A DNA stretch of 64,000 nucleotides from Prolixibacteraceae bacterium JC049. GTDB lineage: Bacteria; Bacteroidota; Bacteroidia; Bacteroidales; Prolixibacteraceae. The stretch lies in contig SACZ01000002.1 in the NCBI GenBank assembly GCA_023369685.1, positions 806,001 to 870,000 on the forward strand. Reading direction: 5' to 3'. The notes under the pieces were generated by a model. It did not search any database, was not told the DNA's origin, and saw only the letters and a program-made list of their open reading frames with translations. A program made the position numbers and the translations under genes. Below, in pieces: positions 1 through 9,175 of the stretch (its first letter is position 1; every line of letters begins with the position of its first letter).

Positions 1-1605
1 CCTAATTATAAAGGAGGTGCAAGTGCGGTTAACATTGGCACAGATTCGGAAACGTACAAAGCGTTGAAAGCTAAAGGGCACCCACAAGCACGTGATTTTG
101 CCAAGATGGCTCCATTATACTGGGGACCACAGCCATCTACTTCAGGGCCGGTTTATATTGGCGCGGTAATAATATTCCTGTTTGTGTTATCGCTGTTTGT
201 GATCGATAAGCGATACAAATGGTGGGTAGTGGCAGGAACAGTAATGTCTATTACTTTGGCTTGGGGAAAGCATTTTATGCCACTAACAGACTTCTTCTTG
301 GATTACATTCCAGGTTATAATAAGTTCCGTACCGTATCGATGATTTTGGTAATTGCTGAAGTGTTGTTGCCAATAGCCGCTTTCTTGGCTGTTCAACGTT
401 TGGTGGAAGGAAAGCTATCTAAAGCAGAATGGCAAAAAGCATTGAAATGGTCAACTATCATCACTGGTGGATTTGCTTTATTGGTAGCATTGATGCCATC
501 TATTTCGGGTAGTTTCACCAGTCAGGCCGACGGACAAATGCCAGGATGGTTTATCGAGGCCATTCGTGCTGACAGACAAAGTGCTTTAAGAATGGATGCT
601 TTACGCACATTTGCTTTTGTGGTGTTGACAGCAGGAGCTGTTTGGGCATTTATGGTTAAAAAGCTTAATGCTTCACGATTCTATATCATTCTGGGAGTAT
701 TGATTTTGGTCGATTTATGGGGAGTGAATAAACGCTACCTGAATGATGACCAGTTTGCTTCTGCCAAATCGGTATACGAACCATTCAAGAAAGAGTTGGC
801 CGATAATGAGATTTTAAAAGATAAAGATATTTCGTACCGTGTATTGAACTTAGAGAATCCGTTCAACGATCCGCGTACGTGCTATTTCCATAAAGCAATT
901 GGTGGTTTTCATGGGGCTAAAATGCGTCGTTATCAAGAGTTGATTGAGCATGGAATTGTACCAGAAATGCGTGCTATGATTCCGGTATTGTCGGATGTGT
1001 TACAGAAGAAAACACAAGCCGAAAAACTCGATTCGGCATTGATGAAAACCAATGTTCTGAATATGCTGAATATGCGTTACATCATTTTCAATCCGAAGGC
1101 TCCACCTGTAAAATCGGTTTATGGAAATGGAAATGCATGGTTTGTGAAAGATGTTGATGTGGTTGATAATGCCGATCAGGAATTGGCTGCATTAAGAATG
1201 ATCAATACCAAAGAAAGAGCTGTTGTAGATCAGCGATTTAAAGATCAAATAAAAGGGTTTAAATACGATGGGGCAGCTTCCATTGAGTTGACAGAATATC
1301 GACCTAATTACTTGAAATATTCCAGTAATTCCAATTGGGATCAGTTGGCTGTTTTATCAGAAATTTATTATCCAAAAGGATGGCAAGCCTATATCGATGG
1401 GAAAGAAGTGGAGCATTTTAGAGCCAATTACGTTTTACGTGCAATGATGATTCCAGCCGGAAAACACGTTGTTGAGTTTAAATTTGAGCCATCTACCTAT
1501 CATACAGGAAATAAAATCAATCTGATTTCTTCGGTATTGCTGTTGCTGATGATTGGAGGAGCTGTTGTTTGGGAACTTAGAAGACGTAAATATGAGCAAG
1601 CCTAA
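1..1605 (+). CDS. YfhO-family integral membrane protein (5' truncated)
   Basis: The reading frame is open from base 1, so the gene begins left of the window; only the last 534 codons are seen. About six hydrophobic segments are visible in the first 240 residues and one more at the very C-terminus, just before a basic tail (ELRRRKYEQA). Between them is a soluble, extracytoplasmic-looking region containing the pattern 'YYPKGWQAYIDGKEV', which is typical of the C-terminal domain of Bacteroidota YfhO-like proteins. YfhO relatives in Firmicutes are linked to glycosylation of lipoteichoic acid; the role in Bacteroidota is not established. The stop overlaps the first 14 bases of ftsX, suggesting co-transcription and translational coupling. 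Family assignment is from recognition of the sequence pattern; function is inference. Confidence 0.8.
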   Translation, partial: PNYKGGASAVNIGTDSETYKALKAKGHPQARDFAKMAPLYWGPQPSTSGPVYIGAVIIFLFVLSLFVIDKRYKWWVVAGTVMSITLAWGKHFMPLTDFFLDYIPGYNKFRTVSMILVIAEVLLPIAAFLAVQRLVEGKLSKAEWQKALKWSTIITGGFALLVALMPSISGSFTSQADGQMPGWFIEAIRADRQSALRMDALRTFAFVVLTAGAVWAFMVKKLNASRFYIILGVLILVDLWGVNKRYLNDDQFASAKSVYEPFKKELADNEILKDKDISYRVLNLENPFNDPRTCYFHKAIGGFHGAKMRRYQELIEHGIVPEMRAMIPVLSDVLQKKTQAEKLDSALMKTNVLNMLNMRYIIFNPKAPPVKSVYGNGNAWFVKDVDVVDNADQELAALRMINTKERAVVDQRFKDQIKGFKYDGAASIELTEYRPNYLKYSSNSNWDQLAVLSEIYYPKGWQAYIDGKEVEHFRANYVLRAMMIPAGKHVVEFKFEPSTYHTGNKINLISSVLLLLMIGGAVVWELRRRKYEQA

Positions 1606-2467
1606 AAAGCAAATTATTCGAAGACGATTAATTAATGCTTACGTGGTCTCTGGAATAAGTGTCTCGTTGGTCCTTTTTCTACTGGGCTGCTTTGGTTTGT
1701 TGGTGATTAATGCCAAACAACTGTCTAACTATGTGCGTGAAAATGTTGGTTTTACTCTGATTTTAGATGATCAGGCTAAAGAGGCCGAAATAATTCACTT
1801 ACAGCGTACATTAAAAGCAACTGGCTACGCTAAATCGACCCGTTATGTAGACAAGGAGAATGCCGCAAAAGAGTTGCGAAAAGATTTGGGAGAAGACTTT
1901 GTTGGCTTTTTGGGGTATAACCCATTGTTGGCATCGATAGATGTAAAATTGAAGTCGGAATATATGCATCCGGACTCATTAACCATATTGGAACAAGAAT
2001 TTTTAGAGAACCAAGTGGTAAATGAAGTGTATTACCAGAGAGATCTGGTAGCGCTGATCAATGAAAATATCAATAAGATTAGTTTCATATTGCTTGGTGC
2101 AAGTTTTGTTTTGTTACTTATTTCTGTGGCATTAATCAATAACACCATTCGTTTAATGGTTTATGCCGACCGATTTTTGATTCATACCATGCAATTGGTT
2201 GGAGCTACCCGATCGTTTATTCGTAAACCATTTTTGCTGCGAACCATAATGGTGGGGATAATTGGAGCACTATTAGCCAATATTGGCGTTGGAGCGCTAG
2301 TTGTTAACTATCAGGATGAATTAAGGAATATAATGGACATAGCCCGAATAGAGGAATTAGCTATTCTGTTTGGTTTCATTGTATTATGTGGGGTTGTAAT
2401 CTCGTGGATATCGACTCATTTAGCAGTAGGAAGATACTTGCGATCGAGTTTTGATGAGTTATTTTAG
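1592..2467 (+). CDS. ftsX: Cell division protein FtsX
   Basis: 291 aa. I chose the ATG at 1592 (MSKPKKQIIRRR) rather than an upstream in-frame start because it gives the usual basic cytoplasmic N-terminus before the first membrane helix (about residues 20-40). The periplasmic domain and three further helices near the C-terminus (about 165-190, 215-240, 260-280) fit FtsX, the membrane partner of the ATPase FtsE. FtsEX controls peptidoglycan hydrolases at the septum. No ftsE is adjacent, which is common in Bacteroidota. It overlaps the preceding gene by 14 bp and is followed by DUF3098 and uppP, a conserved envelope gene order in this phylum. Confidence 0.92.
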   Translation: MSKPKKQIIRRRLINAYVVSGISVSLVLFLLGCFGLLVINAKQLSNYVRENVGFTLILDDQAKEAEIIHLQRTLKATGYAKSTRYVDKENAAKELRKDLGEDFVGFLGYNPLLASIDVKLKSEYMHPDSLTILEQEFLENQVVNEVYYQRDLVALINENINKISFILLGASFVLLLISVALINNTIRLMVYADRFLIHTMQLVGATRSFIRKPFLLRTIMVGIIGALLANIGVGALVVNYQDELRNIMDIARIEELAILFGFIVLCGVVISWISTHLAVGRYLRSSFDELF

Positions 2468-2487
2468 AAATATAAACGTTTAATCAT

Positions 2488-2739
2488 ATGTCGGATAAAG
2501 AGACAAAAGAAATTGAAAAAACAGGTTTTGCGCTAGGGCGCGAAAACTATAAGCTTTTATTAATTGGTTTTGCAATTATTGTAATTGGTTTCATTTTAAT
2601 GATAGGTGGTAAAAGCGAAGATCCTAATGTGTTCAATAAAGAAGTGTTCAGTTTTAGAAGAACCACTTTGGCTCCTATTGTGGTGCTTTTCGGATTTCTA
2701 TTCGAAATTTATGCCATCATGAAAAAACCAAAGAAGTAG
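2488..2739 (+). CDS. DUF3098 family small membrane protein
   Basis: 83 aa with two predicted membrane helices (about residues 22-40 and 60-77) separated by a short loop containing SFRRTTLAP, which is characteristic of DUF3098 proteins. It lies 20 bp after ftsX and 23 bp before uppP, the position this family usually takes in Bacteroidota. A role linked to division or envelope growth is suggested only by this constant neighbourhood; no biochemical function is known to me. Confidence 0.9.
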   Translation: MSDKETKEIEKTGFALGRENYKLLLIGFAIIVIGFILMIGGKSEDPNVFNKEVFSFRRTTLAPIVVLFGFLFEIYAIMKKPKK

Positions 2740-2762
2740 AACCTATAATATCCCCTCAGTAA

Positions 2763-3542
2763 ATGTCAATATTAGAATCGATTATCCTTGGAATAATTCA
2801 AGGATTGACAGAGTTTTTGCCCGTTAGCTCCAGTGGACACTTAGAGTTAGGTCATGCTGTTTTAGGCATGGATAATAAAGAAAACCTATTGTTTGCAACG
2901 GTGGTTCATGGAGCTACTGTTTTAAGTACGTTGGTTGTTTTTCGGAAAGATATCATTCAGCTAATAACCGGAATTTTTGCTGGAAACAAAGAGAGTATAC
3001 GTTATGCATTACTGATAATGTTATCGTGTGTGCCGGTATTTGTAGTTGGTATTTTCTTTAAAGATAAAGTGGAATCGCTTTATGCCGGAAATATTGCAAT
3101 GGTAGGTTTTATGCTGCTGATCACTGCTTTGTTATTGTCGTTAACTCATTTTTCGAAATCGGGGAAAAAGTCAATTGGAGGCTGGAATGCAGTAATAATT
3201 GGTATTGCACAAACGTTGGCTGTTGTTCCCGGAATATCACGAAGTGGTGCCACTATTGCTACATCGTTATTGATGGGAAACGACAAAAAAGAAGCTACTC
3301 GATTCTCATTTTTGATGGTTTTAATCCCCATCATTGGTGCTAATTTTCTTCAATTGTTGTCAGGCGAAGTTACTCAAGCCGATCAAATTGGTACACTACC
3401 TTTGGTAGCAGGATTTATTTCGGCATTTGTTTTTGGACTTTTAGCCTGTAGCTGGATGTTGCGTATTGTTCAGCGTGGGAAACTCATTTATTTTGCTCTA
3501 TATTGTTTTATTATCGGTGCTTTTGCTATCTTTGCCGGCTGA
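2763..3542 (+). CDS. uppP: Undecaprenyl-diphosphatase UppP (BacA)
   Basis: 259 aa polytopic membrane protein with both signature regions of the family: GLTEFLPVSSSGHLELG near residue 15-30 and PGISRSGATIATSLLMG near residue 157-173. UppP dephosphorylates undecaprenyl diphosphate to regenerate the lipid carrier for peptidoglycan and other envelope polymers; its activity gives some bacitracin tolerance. Length and motif spacing are normal. It sits in the ftsX-DUF3098-uppP-truB-queA run and is probably co-transcribed. Confidence 0.96.
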   Translation: MSILESIILGIIQGLTEFLPVSSSGHLELGHAVLGMDNKENLLFATVVHGATVLSTLVVFRKDIIQLITGIFAGNKESIRYALLIMLSCVPVFVVGIFFKDKVESLYAGNIAMVGFMLLITALLLSLTHFSKSGKKSIGGWNAVIIGIAQTLAVVPGISRSGATIATSLLMGNDKKEATRFSFLMVLIPIIGANFLQLLSGEVTQADQIGTLPLVAGFISAFVFGLLACSWMLRIVQRGKLIYFALYCFIIGAFAIFAG

Positions 3543-3571
3543 TTTCCAGAATTATCAGTAATATAGGGTGA

Positions 3572-4279
3572 ATGGATTTTACAACGAAATTTGGCGATTT
3601 TAGAGCAGGGGAGATCATTCTTATTGATAAACCTCTCGACCTAACATCGTTTGGAATAGTGAAGAAGGTGCGTTGGCACATCTGGAATTGTCTGGATAAG
3701 CAGTATAAAAAGGTGAAGGTTGGACACGCAGGAACATTAGATCCAAAAGCCACTGGATTAGTGATTTTGTGTACCGGAAAATTCACCAAACGAATTGAAG
3801 AATTTCAAGCGGGAATTAAAGAATATTATGCGACTATAAAGCTGGGAGCTACTACTCCTTCTTTCGATTTAGAAACTGAAGAGGATGAGCAATACGAGAC
3901 ATCTCATATTACTTCCGAATTGGTAAAAGAGGTAATCGAAAATCAGTTTTTAGGCGAAATTGATCAAACTCCACCTATCTATTCGGCTGTTAAAGTAAAA
4001 GGTGTTAGAGCATTTACTTATGCCAGAAAAGGAGAGGAGCTGGAGTTGAAATCTAGAAAGATTACCATCCACGAACTGGATGTTATTCGCTTGGAAGGAA
4101 ACATGCTTGAAGTACGTGTGTTGTGTAGTAAGGGAACTTATATTCGATCTTTAGCAAGAGATATTGCTATTGCCCTGAATAGTGGTGGTTACCTTACGGC
4201 ATTAAGAAGAACTCGTATTGGCGACTTTAAAGTGGAAGATGCTTTGAGCCTCGAGGAATACGAGAAACTCTTCCAATAA
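3572..4279 (+). CDS. truB: tRNA pseudouridine(55) synthase TruB
   Basis: 235 aa. The catalytic motif GHAGTLDPKATGL is present with the nucleophilic Asp at residue 57. Other family blocks are visible: QTPPIYSAVKVKG and KGTYIRSLARDI. TruB makes pseudouridine at position 55 of the T-loop of tRNAs. The protein is the short bacterial form without a long C-terminal PUA extension. It lies 29 bp after uppP and 83 bp before queA, another tRNA modification gene. Confidence 0.97.
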   Translation: MDFTTKFGDFRAGEIILIDKPLDLTSFGIVKKVRWHIWNCLDKQYKKVKVGHAGTLDPKATGLVILCTGKFTKRIEEFQAGIKEYYATIKLGATTPSFDLETEEDEQYETSHITSELVKEVIENQFLGEIDQTPPIYSAVKVKGVRAFTYARKGEELELKSRKITIHELDVIRLEGNMLEVRVLCSKGTYIRSLARDIAIALNSGGYLTALRRTRIGDFKVEDALSLEEYEKLFQ

Positions 4280-4362
4280 TGTAACAAAACGCATTTTTGG
4301 TACGTATATAAGAGCCGCGAATTTAGAATAAACGATTAAGTAACAAATACAAAATATTACCA

Positions 4363-5409
4363 ATGAAGTTATCTAGTTTCAAGTACAATTTACCCGAAGA
4401 ATTGCTTGCGCTTTATCCGGCCAAAAACCGAGATGAGAGCCGTCTTTTGGTTTTACATCGTGATACAGGTGATATCGAGCATAAGTCTTTTAAGAACATC
4501 ATTGATTACTTCAATGATCAAGACGTAATGGTGTTTAACAATACAAAGGTATTCCCAGCACGTTTGTACGGAAACAAGGAGAAAACCGGAGCAGAGATTG
4601 AAGTATTTTTGCTTCGTGAATTGAACCGTGAGCAACGCTTATGGGATGTTTTGGTTGATCCTGCGAGAAAAATCAGAATTGGAAATAAGCTTTACTTTGG
4701 CGATGACGACTTAGTGGCAGAAGTAATTGATAACACTACTTCTCGTGGTCGTACACTTCGCTTCTTATACGATGGACCATATGATGAGTTCAAGAAAACT
4801 TTGTATGGTTTAGGACAAACTCCACTTCCAAAAACAATCGCTCGTTCGGTTGAACCAGAAGATTCGTCTCGTTACCAGACTATTTTTGCTAAGCACGAAG
4901 GAGCTGTTGCTGCACCTACTGCCGGTTTGCACTTTAGTCGTGAGTTGATGAAGCGCTTGGAGATTATTGGAGTTGATTTTGCAGAGATTACATTGCATGT
5001 TGGTTTAGGAAATTTCCGTTCTGTAGATGTAGAAGACCTTACCAAGCATAAAATGGATTCGGAGCAGATTTGGATTAGCGATAATGCTTGTGAAGTAGTA
5101 AATGGAGCTAAAGTAGCAAAACGTAACGTATGTGCTGTTGGTACAACTGTTATGCGTACATTAGAGAGTTCTGTTTCAACTCAGGGACATTTAAAGCCAT
5201 TTGAAGGGTGGACCAACAAGTTTATCTTCCCTCCATATGAATTTAGTGTAGCCAATAGCATGATTACAAACTTCCACTTACCTTACTCTACCTTAATGAT
5301 GATGGTAGCGGCATTTGGTGGATATGATAAAGTAATGAATGCTTATGATGTTGCCATTAAGGAGAAGTATCGCTTTGGTACTTATGGCGATGCCATGTTG
5401 ATTGTGTAA
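4363..5409 (+). CDS. queA: S-adenosylmethionine:tRNA ribosyltransferase-isomerase QueA
   Basis: 348 aa, full length. Family motifs are clear: N-terminal [19 protein letters not shown], central [10 protein letters not shown], and C-terminal [14 protein letters not shown]. QueA transfers the ribosyl part of S-adenosylmethionine to 7-aminomethyl-7-deazaguanine in tRNA, making epoxyqueuosine. It is the last gene of the first operon and is followed by a strong intrinsic terminator at 5439-5468. Confidence 0.97.
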   Translation: MKLSSFKYNLPEELLALYPAKNRDESRLLVLHRDTGDIEHKSFKNIIDYFNDQDVMVFNNTKVFPARLYGNKEKTGAEIEVFLLRELNREQRLWDVLVDPARKIRIGNKLYFGDDDLVAEVIDNTTSRGRTLRFLYDGPYDEFKKTLYGLGQTPLPKTIARSVEPEDSSRYQTIFAKHEGAVAAPTAGLHFSRELMKRLEIIGVDFAEITLHVGLGNFRSVDVEDLTKHKMDSEQIWISDNACEVVNGAKVAKRNVCAVGTTVMRTLESSVSTQGHLKPFEGWTNKFIFPPYEFSVANSMITNFHLPYSTLMMMVAAFGGYDKVMNAYDVAIKEKYRFGTYGDAMLIV

Positions 5410-5438
5410 TTCCGATAGAATTCTACATAAAATAATAA

Positions 5439-5468
5439 CCCCGGCTATGTTGATAGTCGGGGTTTTTT
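5439..5468 (+). terminator. Intrinsic terminator after queA
   Basis: Nine-base stem (ccccggcta / tagtcgggg, one G-U pair), 6-base loop, then six T. It ends the ftsX-queA transcription unit. Confidence 0.9.
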
Positions 5469-5803
5469 GGCAATTGGGAAAAGCCAAAGGCATAATGAAA
5501 TGATTTTTGCTGAGGTAATATTGAGTTTGGGCGATAGACTACCTCAGACGTACTTCCTCTTTCAATATGTCTAAAAATTATAATTGATTAAAAGTTGTCT
5601 TTAGGGATTTCATTAGTAACAAATATAGTCGAGGTAAGTAGATGTGTAAAATTTACTTTTGCGGAAGATCTGTGTTTATTCTTAAAAAATGCCAAAACAA
5701 TGATAAAAGCATTAGTTGTTTATTGTTGTGATGGTGAAATGTGCTAAATTGTAGATCTCTGGATTAATTTGTTGTAAATAATACTAAAGATTCATTGTTT
5801 GTT
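5469..5803. other. Intergenic region between queA and the HTH gene
   Basis: About 335 AT-rich bases. I see no credible coding frame, no RNA gene and no long repeat. It presumably holds the promoter of the downstream HTH gene, but no clean TTTG/TAnnTTTG pair stands out. Confidence 0.5.
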
Positions 5804-6844
5804 ATGGAAAATCAATTGAAAAAATACGATCAGGTTCAGGTTGAGATCTTTAATGATATAAAGAATAAGATAGGAAATAATGTCTCTTTGGTAGAATCAG
5901 TCGCGGATTTACTTGATCTAAGTTCAGATGCTGCTTATCGTAGAATTAGAGGAGCAAAGGAGTTGGGAATAAACGAGCTGTTGACTTTGTGTACTCATTT
6001 TAATATTTCGTTGGATAATATAATGAGCTTATCGAACGATCACGTGATGTTTCGATATAAGTCGTTGGATTTTAGTAAGATTGAGGACTATTTTTCGTAT
6101 ATGGAAGACCTGGCTTCTACTTTTAAAAGTATGAGTCAGGCAGAAAATAAAGAAGTGGTTTTTGCTGCTAATGATATTCCCATTTTTCACTTTCTTCAGT
6201 TTAAGGAGCTGGCTATTTTTAAGATTTTTGCATGGATAAATAGCATTGAGGATAATGGAACTGTTTTAAAGTTCAGTGATTTTATGAACTCAGTTGCTTC
6301 AGAAGGATTATACGATTGTTATAATAGAATTGCCACTGGCTATCAGTCTATTCCTTCGACAGAAATCTGGACCGTTAAGACGATTGATCCAATAATCAGT
6401 TTAATAGAATTTTATACAGAAGCAGGTTATTTCGAAACATTTGAGATGCCGCTAAAGCTTTGCAAGCAATTGTTGGAATTGATTGATATGATTAAAAACT
6501 GGTGCGCGACACAACAGAAAAATCAGCATGAGAATGGAGAATTCAAGCTCTATTTAAGCGATGTTGAGTTGGAGAATAGTTTTGTCCTTTTTACAGAAGA
6601 TGAGCAAAAAAGCTGCCTGGTAAAGTTATATACAATCAATAGTTTGCAGACCAAACATGGTGCTTTTATAAACGAAACAGAGCGTTGGATTAAAAGTGCG
6701 ATAAATAAGTCATTGTTACTGACTGGGGCTTCGCAAAAGGAGAGACATAAGTTCTTTAACCAGCAGGAATGTAAAGTAAACAGTCTGATAAATCGGATTA
6801 AAAAGCTGGAAATAGAGCTAAGACAAGAAAAGATATGTCATTAA
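5804..6844 (+). CDS. Helix-turn-helix protein with C-terminal sensor-like region
   Basis: 346 aa from the ATG at 5804 (MENQLKKYDQ). Residues about 20-75 form a helix-turn-helix of the XRE type: SLVESVADLLDLSSDAAYRRI is the likely HTH core and CTHFNISLDNIMSL follows as in 'helix-turn-helix plus stand-alone' Bacteroidota proteins. The remaining 270 residues are mixed helix/strand with no motif I can name and no membrane segment. It is monocistronic, preceded by a 394-bp gap and followed by a shared terminator. Probably a cytoplasmic transcription regulator; the ligand and targets are unknown. Confidence 0.7.
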   Translation: MENQLKKYDQVQVEIFNDIKNKIGNNVSLVESVADLLDLSSDAAYRRIRGAKELGINELLTLCTHFNISLDNIMSLSNDHVMFRYKSLDFSKIEDYFSYMEDLASTFKSMSQAENKEVVFAANDIPIFHFLQFKELAIFKIFAWINSIEDNGTVLKFSDFMNSVASEGLYDCYNRIATGYQSIPSTEIWTVKTIDPIISLIEFYTEAGYFETFEMPLKLCKQLLELIDMIKNWCATQQKNQHENGEFKLYLSDVELENSFVLFTEDEQKSCLVKLYTINSLQTKHGAFINETERWIKSAINKSLLLTGASQKERHKFFNQQECKVNSLINRIKKLEIELRQEKICH

Positions 6845-6854
6845 ATAAAAAGAA

Positions 6855-6880
6855 AAAAGCGAATCAGGCGATTCGCTTTT
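6855..6880. terminator. Bidirectional intrinsic terminator
   Basis: Perfect 10-base stem (aaaagcgaat / attcgctttt) with a 6-base loop between the convergent HTH gene and ilvE. The A-tract on one side and T-tract on the other let it serve both strands. Confidence 0.85.
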
Positions 6881-6895
6881 CTTATAGCGCAAAAT

Positions 6896-7909
6896 TTACT
6901 CTACAATGGTTATCCAGTCGTGTTTGTCTTCAACAGTTCCATACTGGATTCCACGTAAAGTATCATAAAGTTTTAAGCTGATTTTTCCTGGCTCGTCGCC
7001 ATAAACAAATTCTTTATTTTCATCCGGGAATGCAACTTTGCGTACTGGCGAAATAACTGCAGCTGTACCACAGGCTCCGGCTTCTTCAAATGTTGCTAAT
7101 TCATCTGCTTCAATTGGCCTTTGCTCAACATCCATCCCTAAGTCGGCAGCAATTTGGCGCAAACTCATATTGGTAATTGATGGTAGAATTGAATCAGATT
7201 TTGGCGTGATATAAGTATTGTTCTTAATTCCAAAGAAGTTGGCTGGTCCACACTCATCGATATACTTTTTCTCTTTTGAGTCTAAGTAAAGTACTGCAGA
7301 GTATCCATCGGCGTGTGCTTTGTGTCCTGCTACTAAGCTGGCAGCATAGTTTCCTCCTACTTTGTATTTTCCTGTTCCCTGAGGTGCTGCACGATCAAAT
7401 TCTTTAAGAATAACGTAATCGGTAGGCTTAAATCCTTCTTTAAAGTAAGGCCCTACAGGCATAACAAATACCACAAATAAGTATTCATCGGCAGGCTTAA
7501 CTCCAACTTGTGCTCCGGTTCCAATTAAAAGCGGACGAATGTAAAGAGATGCACCAGACTCGTATGGAGGCACCCATCTTTCGTTCAATTTAACTGCTTT
7601 AACAATTGCTTCTTCGAATTTGTCAAGCGGTAATTCAGCCATCATAATTCCTTGAGCAGAAGATTGCAGGCGCTTCCCATTTTCATCAAGTCTGAAAATA
7701 CGAACTTTGCCATCGGCTCCTCTGAATGCTTTTAAGCCTTCGAATGCTTCCTGACCATAGTGCAAACAAGTGGCAGCCATGTGCATCGAGATTTGATCTG
7801 AAGAACTTACTTCCAGCTCTCCCCATTTTCCATCTCGATAATAACAGCGTACGTTGTAGTCGGTTTTTGAGTAACCAAAACCTAACTCTGACCAATTTAT
7901 ATTTTCCAT
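6896..7909 (-). CDS. ilvE: Branched-chain amino acid aminotransferase
   Basis: 337 aa from the ATG at 7909 (MENINWSELGFGY), preferred over an upstream start that would add 17 non-conserved residues. It is a class IV (fold type IV) PLP aminotransferase of the eukaryote-like/IlvE2 kind: the PLP lysine lies in KYKVGGNYAAS (about residue 182), and FEEAGACGTAAVISPV matches the cofactor-phosphate region. It catalyses the last step of Leu/Ile/Val synthesis and the first of their degradation. It is a single gene with a terminator shared with its convergent neighbour. Confidence 0.94.
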   Translation of the reverse strand: MENINWSELGFGYSKTDYNVRCYYRDGKWGELEVSSSDQISMHMAATCLHYGQEAFEGLKAFRGADGKVRIFRLDENGKRLQSSAQGIMMAELPLDKFEEAIVKAVKLNERWVPPYESGASLYIRPLLIGTGAQVGVKPADEYLFVVFVMPVGPYFKEGFKPTDYVILKEFDRAAPQGTGKYKVGGNYAASLVAGHKAHADGYSAVLYLDSKEKKYIDECGPANFFGIKNNTYITPKSDSILPSITNMSLRQIAADLGMDVEQRPIEADELATFEEAGACGTAAVISPVRKVAFPDENKEFVYGDEPGKISLKLYDTLRGIQYGTVEDKHDWITIVE

Positions 7910-8014
7910 GGTATTATTTGTTTTACAAAATCTTGTGAAGAATAACTCTTCCTTATTCAAAATAACGAAAAAAATAGGAGTATTGAAATGAATATTACTC
8001 TATAACATTCTCAT

Positions 8015-8818
8015 TTAACTTTCTACTGATAAATTGATGTAATATCCGTTGTGCTTGCGAATATTTAAAACCTTACCTTCTTCAAATATAAGATATTGTC
8101 CTTTTATGCCTTTTAGAACTCCCTCAATTATAGGTGTTTTGTCGAATGATAGAGGCGAAACCTTAGTTGGGTATTCTTCCACAGGATAGTTTATCTGTTC
8201 TGTTTGACAATCTGCTTTGGCATATCGTTGTAGTTCTATTGGCAATAGCTTTATTGCTTTTTCCTTCTCCTTAACCAGGTCTATGTCTATAGGGAGTTTA
8301 TTCTTTAGCATAGCTTGCCAGCTTGTTTTATCAGAGTAAAACTTCTTGAGCCAAACCTCTATTACTCCTGCAATATGGCGGTTGGGAGTTTCAGCAACTA
8401 TGATAGCTGAAGATGCTCCTTGGTCAATCCACCTGGTAGGAATCTGATGATGCCGAGTTACTCCTATTTTTAGGTGACTGGAAATGGATAGATATACATA
8501 ATGAGGAATAAGATCATGTTCTTTTGCCCATTCAATATCACGCGATATTCCCAGGTGCGCTTTCGATAATTCAGGTCTAATAACGCTTTCATCGGCTTTG
8601 GGAGAGGTTTTAAAGCATTGGTAGCAAAATCCTTGGTTGAATGATTTTTTTGTTTTCTTTCCACATTCAATACAATTAATTTGTCCGTTAAAATCCAGTC
8701 GGATTTTTTTGTCAATCAATTTATTGATGTCTATTAAATTATTGTTTAATTTTAATGAGTATTTCACTTGATCTTCAAGCGTAGTATACATCTTGACTAA
8801 ATTGCCACTCAACTCCAT
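8015..8818 (-). CDS. DUF2797 domain protein with zinc-ribbon cysteines
   Basis: 267 aa. Residues 49-70 carry CIECGKKTKKSFNQGFCYQC, a CxxC...CxxC zinc-binding pattern. The middle contains YLSISSHLKIGVTRHHQIPTRWIDQGA..., which resembles GIY-YIG-like sequence (KIGVT...RWIDQGAS) and is typical of DUF2797. A nucleic-acid-related role is therefore plausible, but no reaction is known. It is separated from ilvE by about 100 bp and reads in the same direction. Divergent from it is a pair of small CPxC proteins. Confidence 0.8.
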   Translation of the reverse strand: MELSGNLVKMYTTLEDQVKYSLKLNNNLIDINKLIDKKIRLDFNGQINCIECGKKTKKSFNQGFCYQCFKTSPKADESVIRPELSKAHLGISRDIEWAKEHDLIPHYVYLSISSHLKIGVTRHHQIPTRWIDQGASSAIIVAETPNRHIAGVIEVWLKKFYSDKTSWQAMLKNKLPIDIDLVKEKEKAIKLLPIELQRYAKADCQTEQINYPVEEYPTKVSPLSFDKTPIIEGVLKGIKGQYLIFEEGKVLNIRKHNGYYINLSVES

Positions 8819-8839
8819 TGCTTTATCAACTTTAAGGTA

Positions 8840-8868
8840 ACTTTTATCGTTATATATCTGATAAAAGT
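8840..8868. repeat. Inverted repeat between divergent genes
   Basis: Perfect 9-base arms (acttttatc / gataaaagt) around an 11-base spacer, in the 90-bp gap between the DUF2797 gene and the first small CPxC gene. It could be an operator or a leader hairpin; no protein is assigned to it. Confidence 0.4.
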
Positions 8869-8908
8869 AATCATTAAGACGTAGTAACCAATAGAATAAA
8901 TTACACTT

Positions 8909-9085
8909 ATGACTTGCCCAATATGCTCCTCTACGGCTAAACCCATTAGACGCAGACGTAAAAGATGGATGAAGTTGATTCTTATCTCATCCAGAAATCA
9001 TTGTCCCAAATGCAATTCGGAATACCTAACGTGGATGGGGATGAATTTTGCTTATAAAAAATCTTTTTTTGGACCTAATGGTTAA
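8909..9085 (+). CDS. Small CPxC/CPxC putative zinc-ribbon protein, copy 1
   Basis: 58 aa, found by reading the gap between the DUF2797 gene and trpS. It starts MTCPICSS, has a very basic middle (RRRRKRWMK) and a second motif HCPKCNSEYLTW. The pairs C3/C6 and C32/C35 are spaced as in a small zinc ribbon. The next gene (9176) encodes a paralogue with the same cysteine positions and the same CNSEYLTW block, which strongly supports that both are translated. No membrane segment or signal peptide. I do not recognise the family; the basic linker suggests nucleic acid or ribosome binding, which is inference. Confidence 0.62.
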   Translation: MTCPICSSTAKPIRRRRKRWMKLILISSRNHCPKCNSEYLTWMGMNFAYKKSFFGPNG

Positions 9086-9117
9086 TTCCTTTCCTACTGT
9101 TTTTATATTTACCGCCC

Positions 9118-9141
9118 TTTAGAAGTTGCTCAACTTCTAAA
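9118..9141 (+). repeat. Perfect hairpin between the two small CPxC genes
   Basis: Eleven-base arms (tttagaagttg / caacttctaaa) around a 2-base centre. No T-run follows, so it may be an RNA-stability or attenuation element rather than a strong terminator. Confidence 0.5.
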
Positions 9142-9175
9142 TTGAAATTGTTGTGTGAAGATAAAGCTGTACTTT

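Noticed and set aside
4281-4307. ECF-like promoter before queA (GTAAC...CGTA)
   Set aside because: The spacing is 17 and the -10 is CGTA, unlike the two clear elements at 13.2 and 14.7 kb; queA is a housekeeping gene in an operon.
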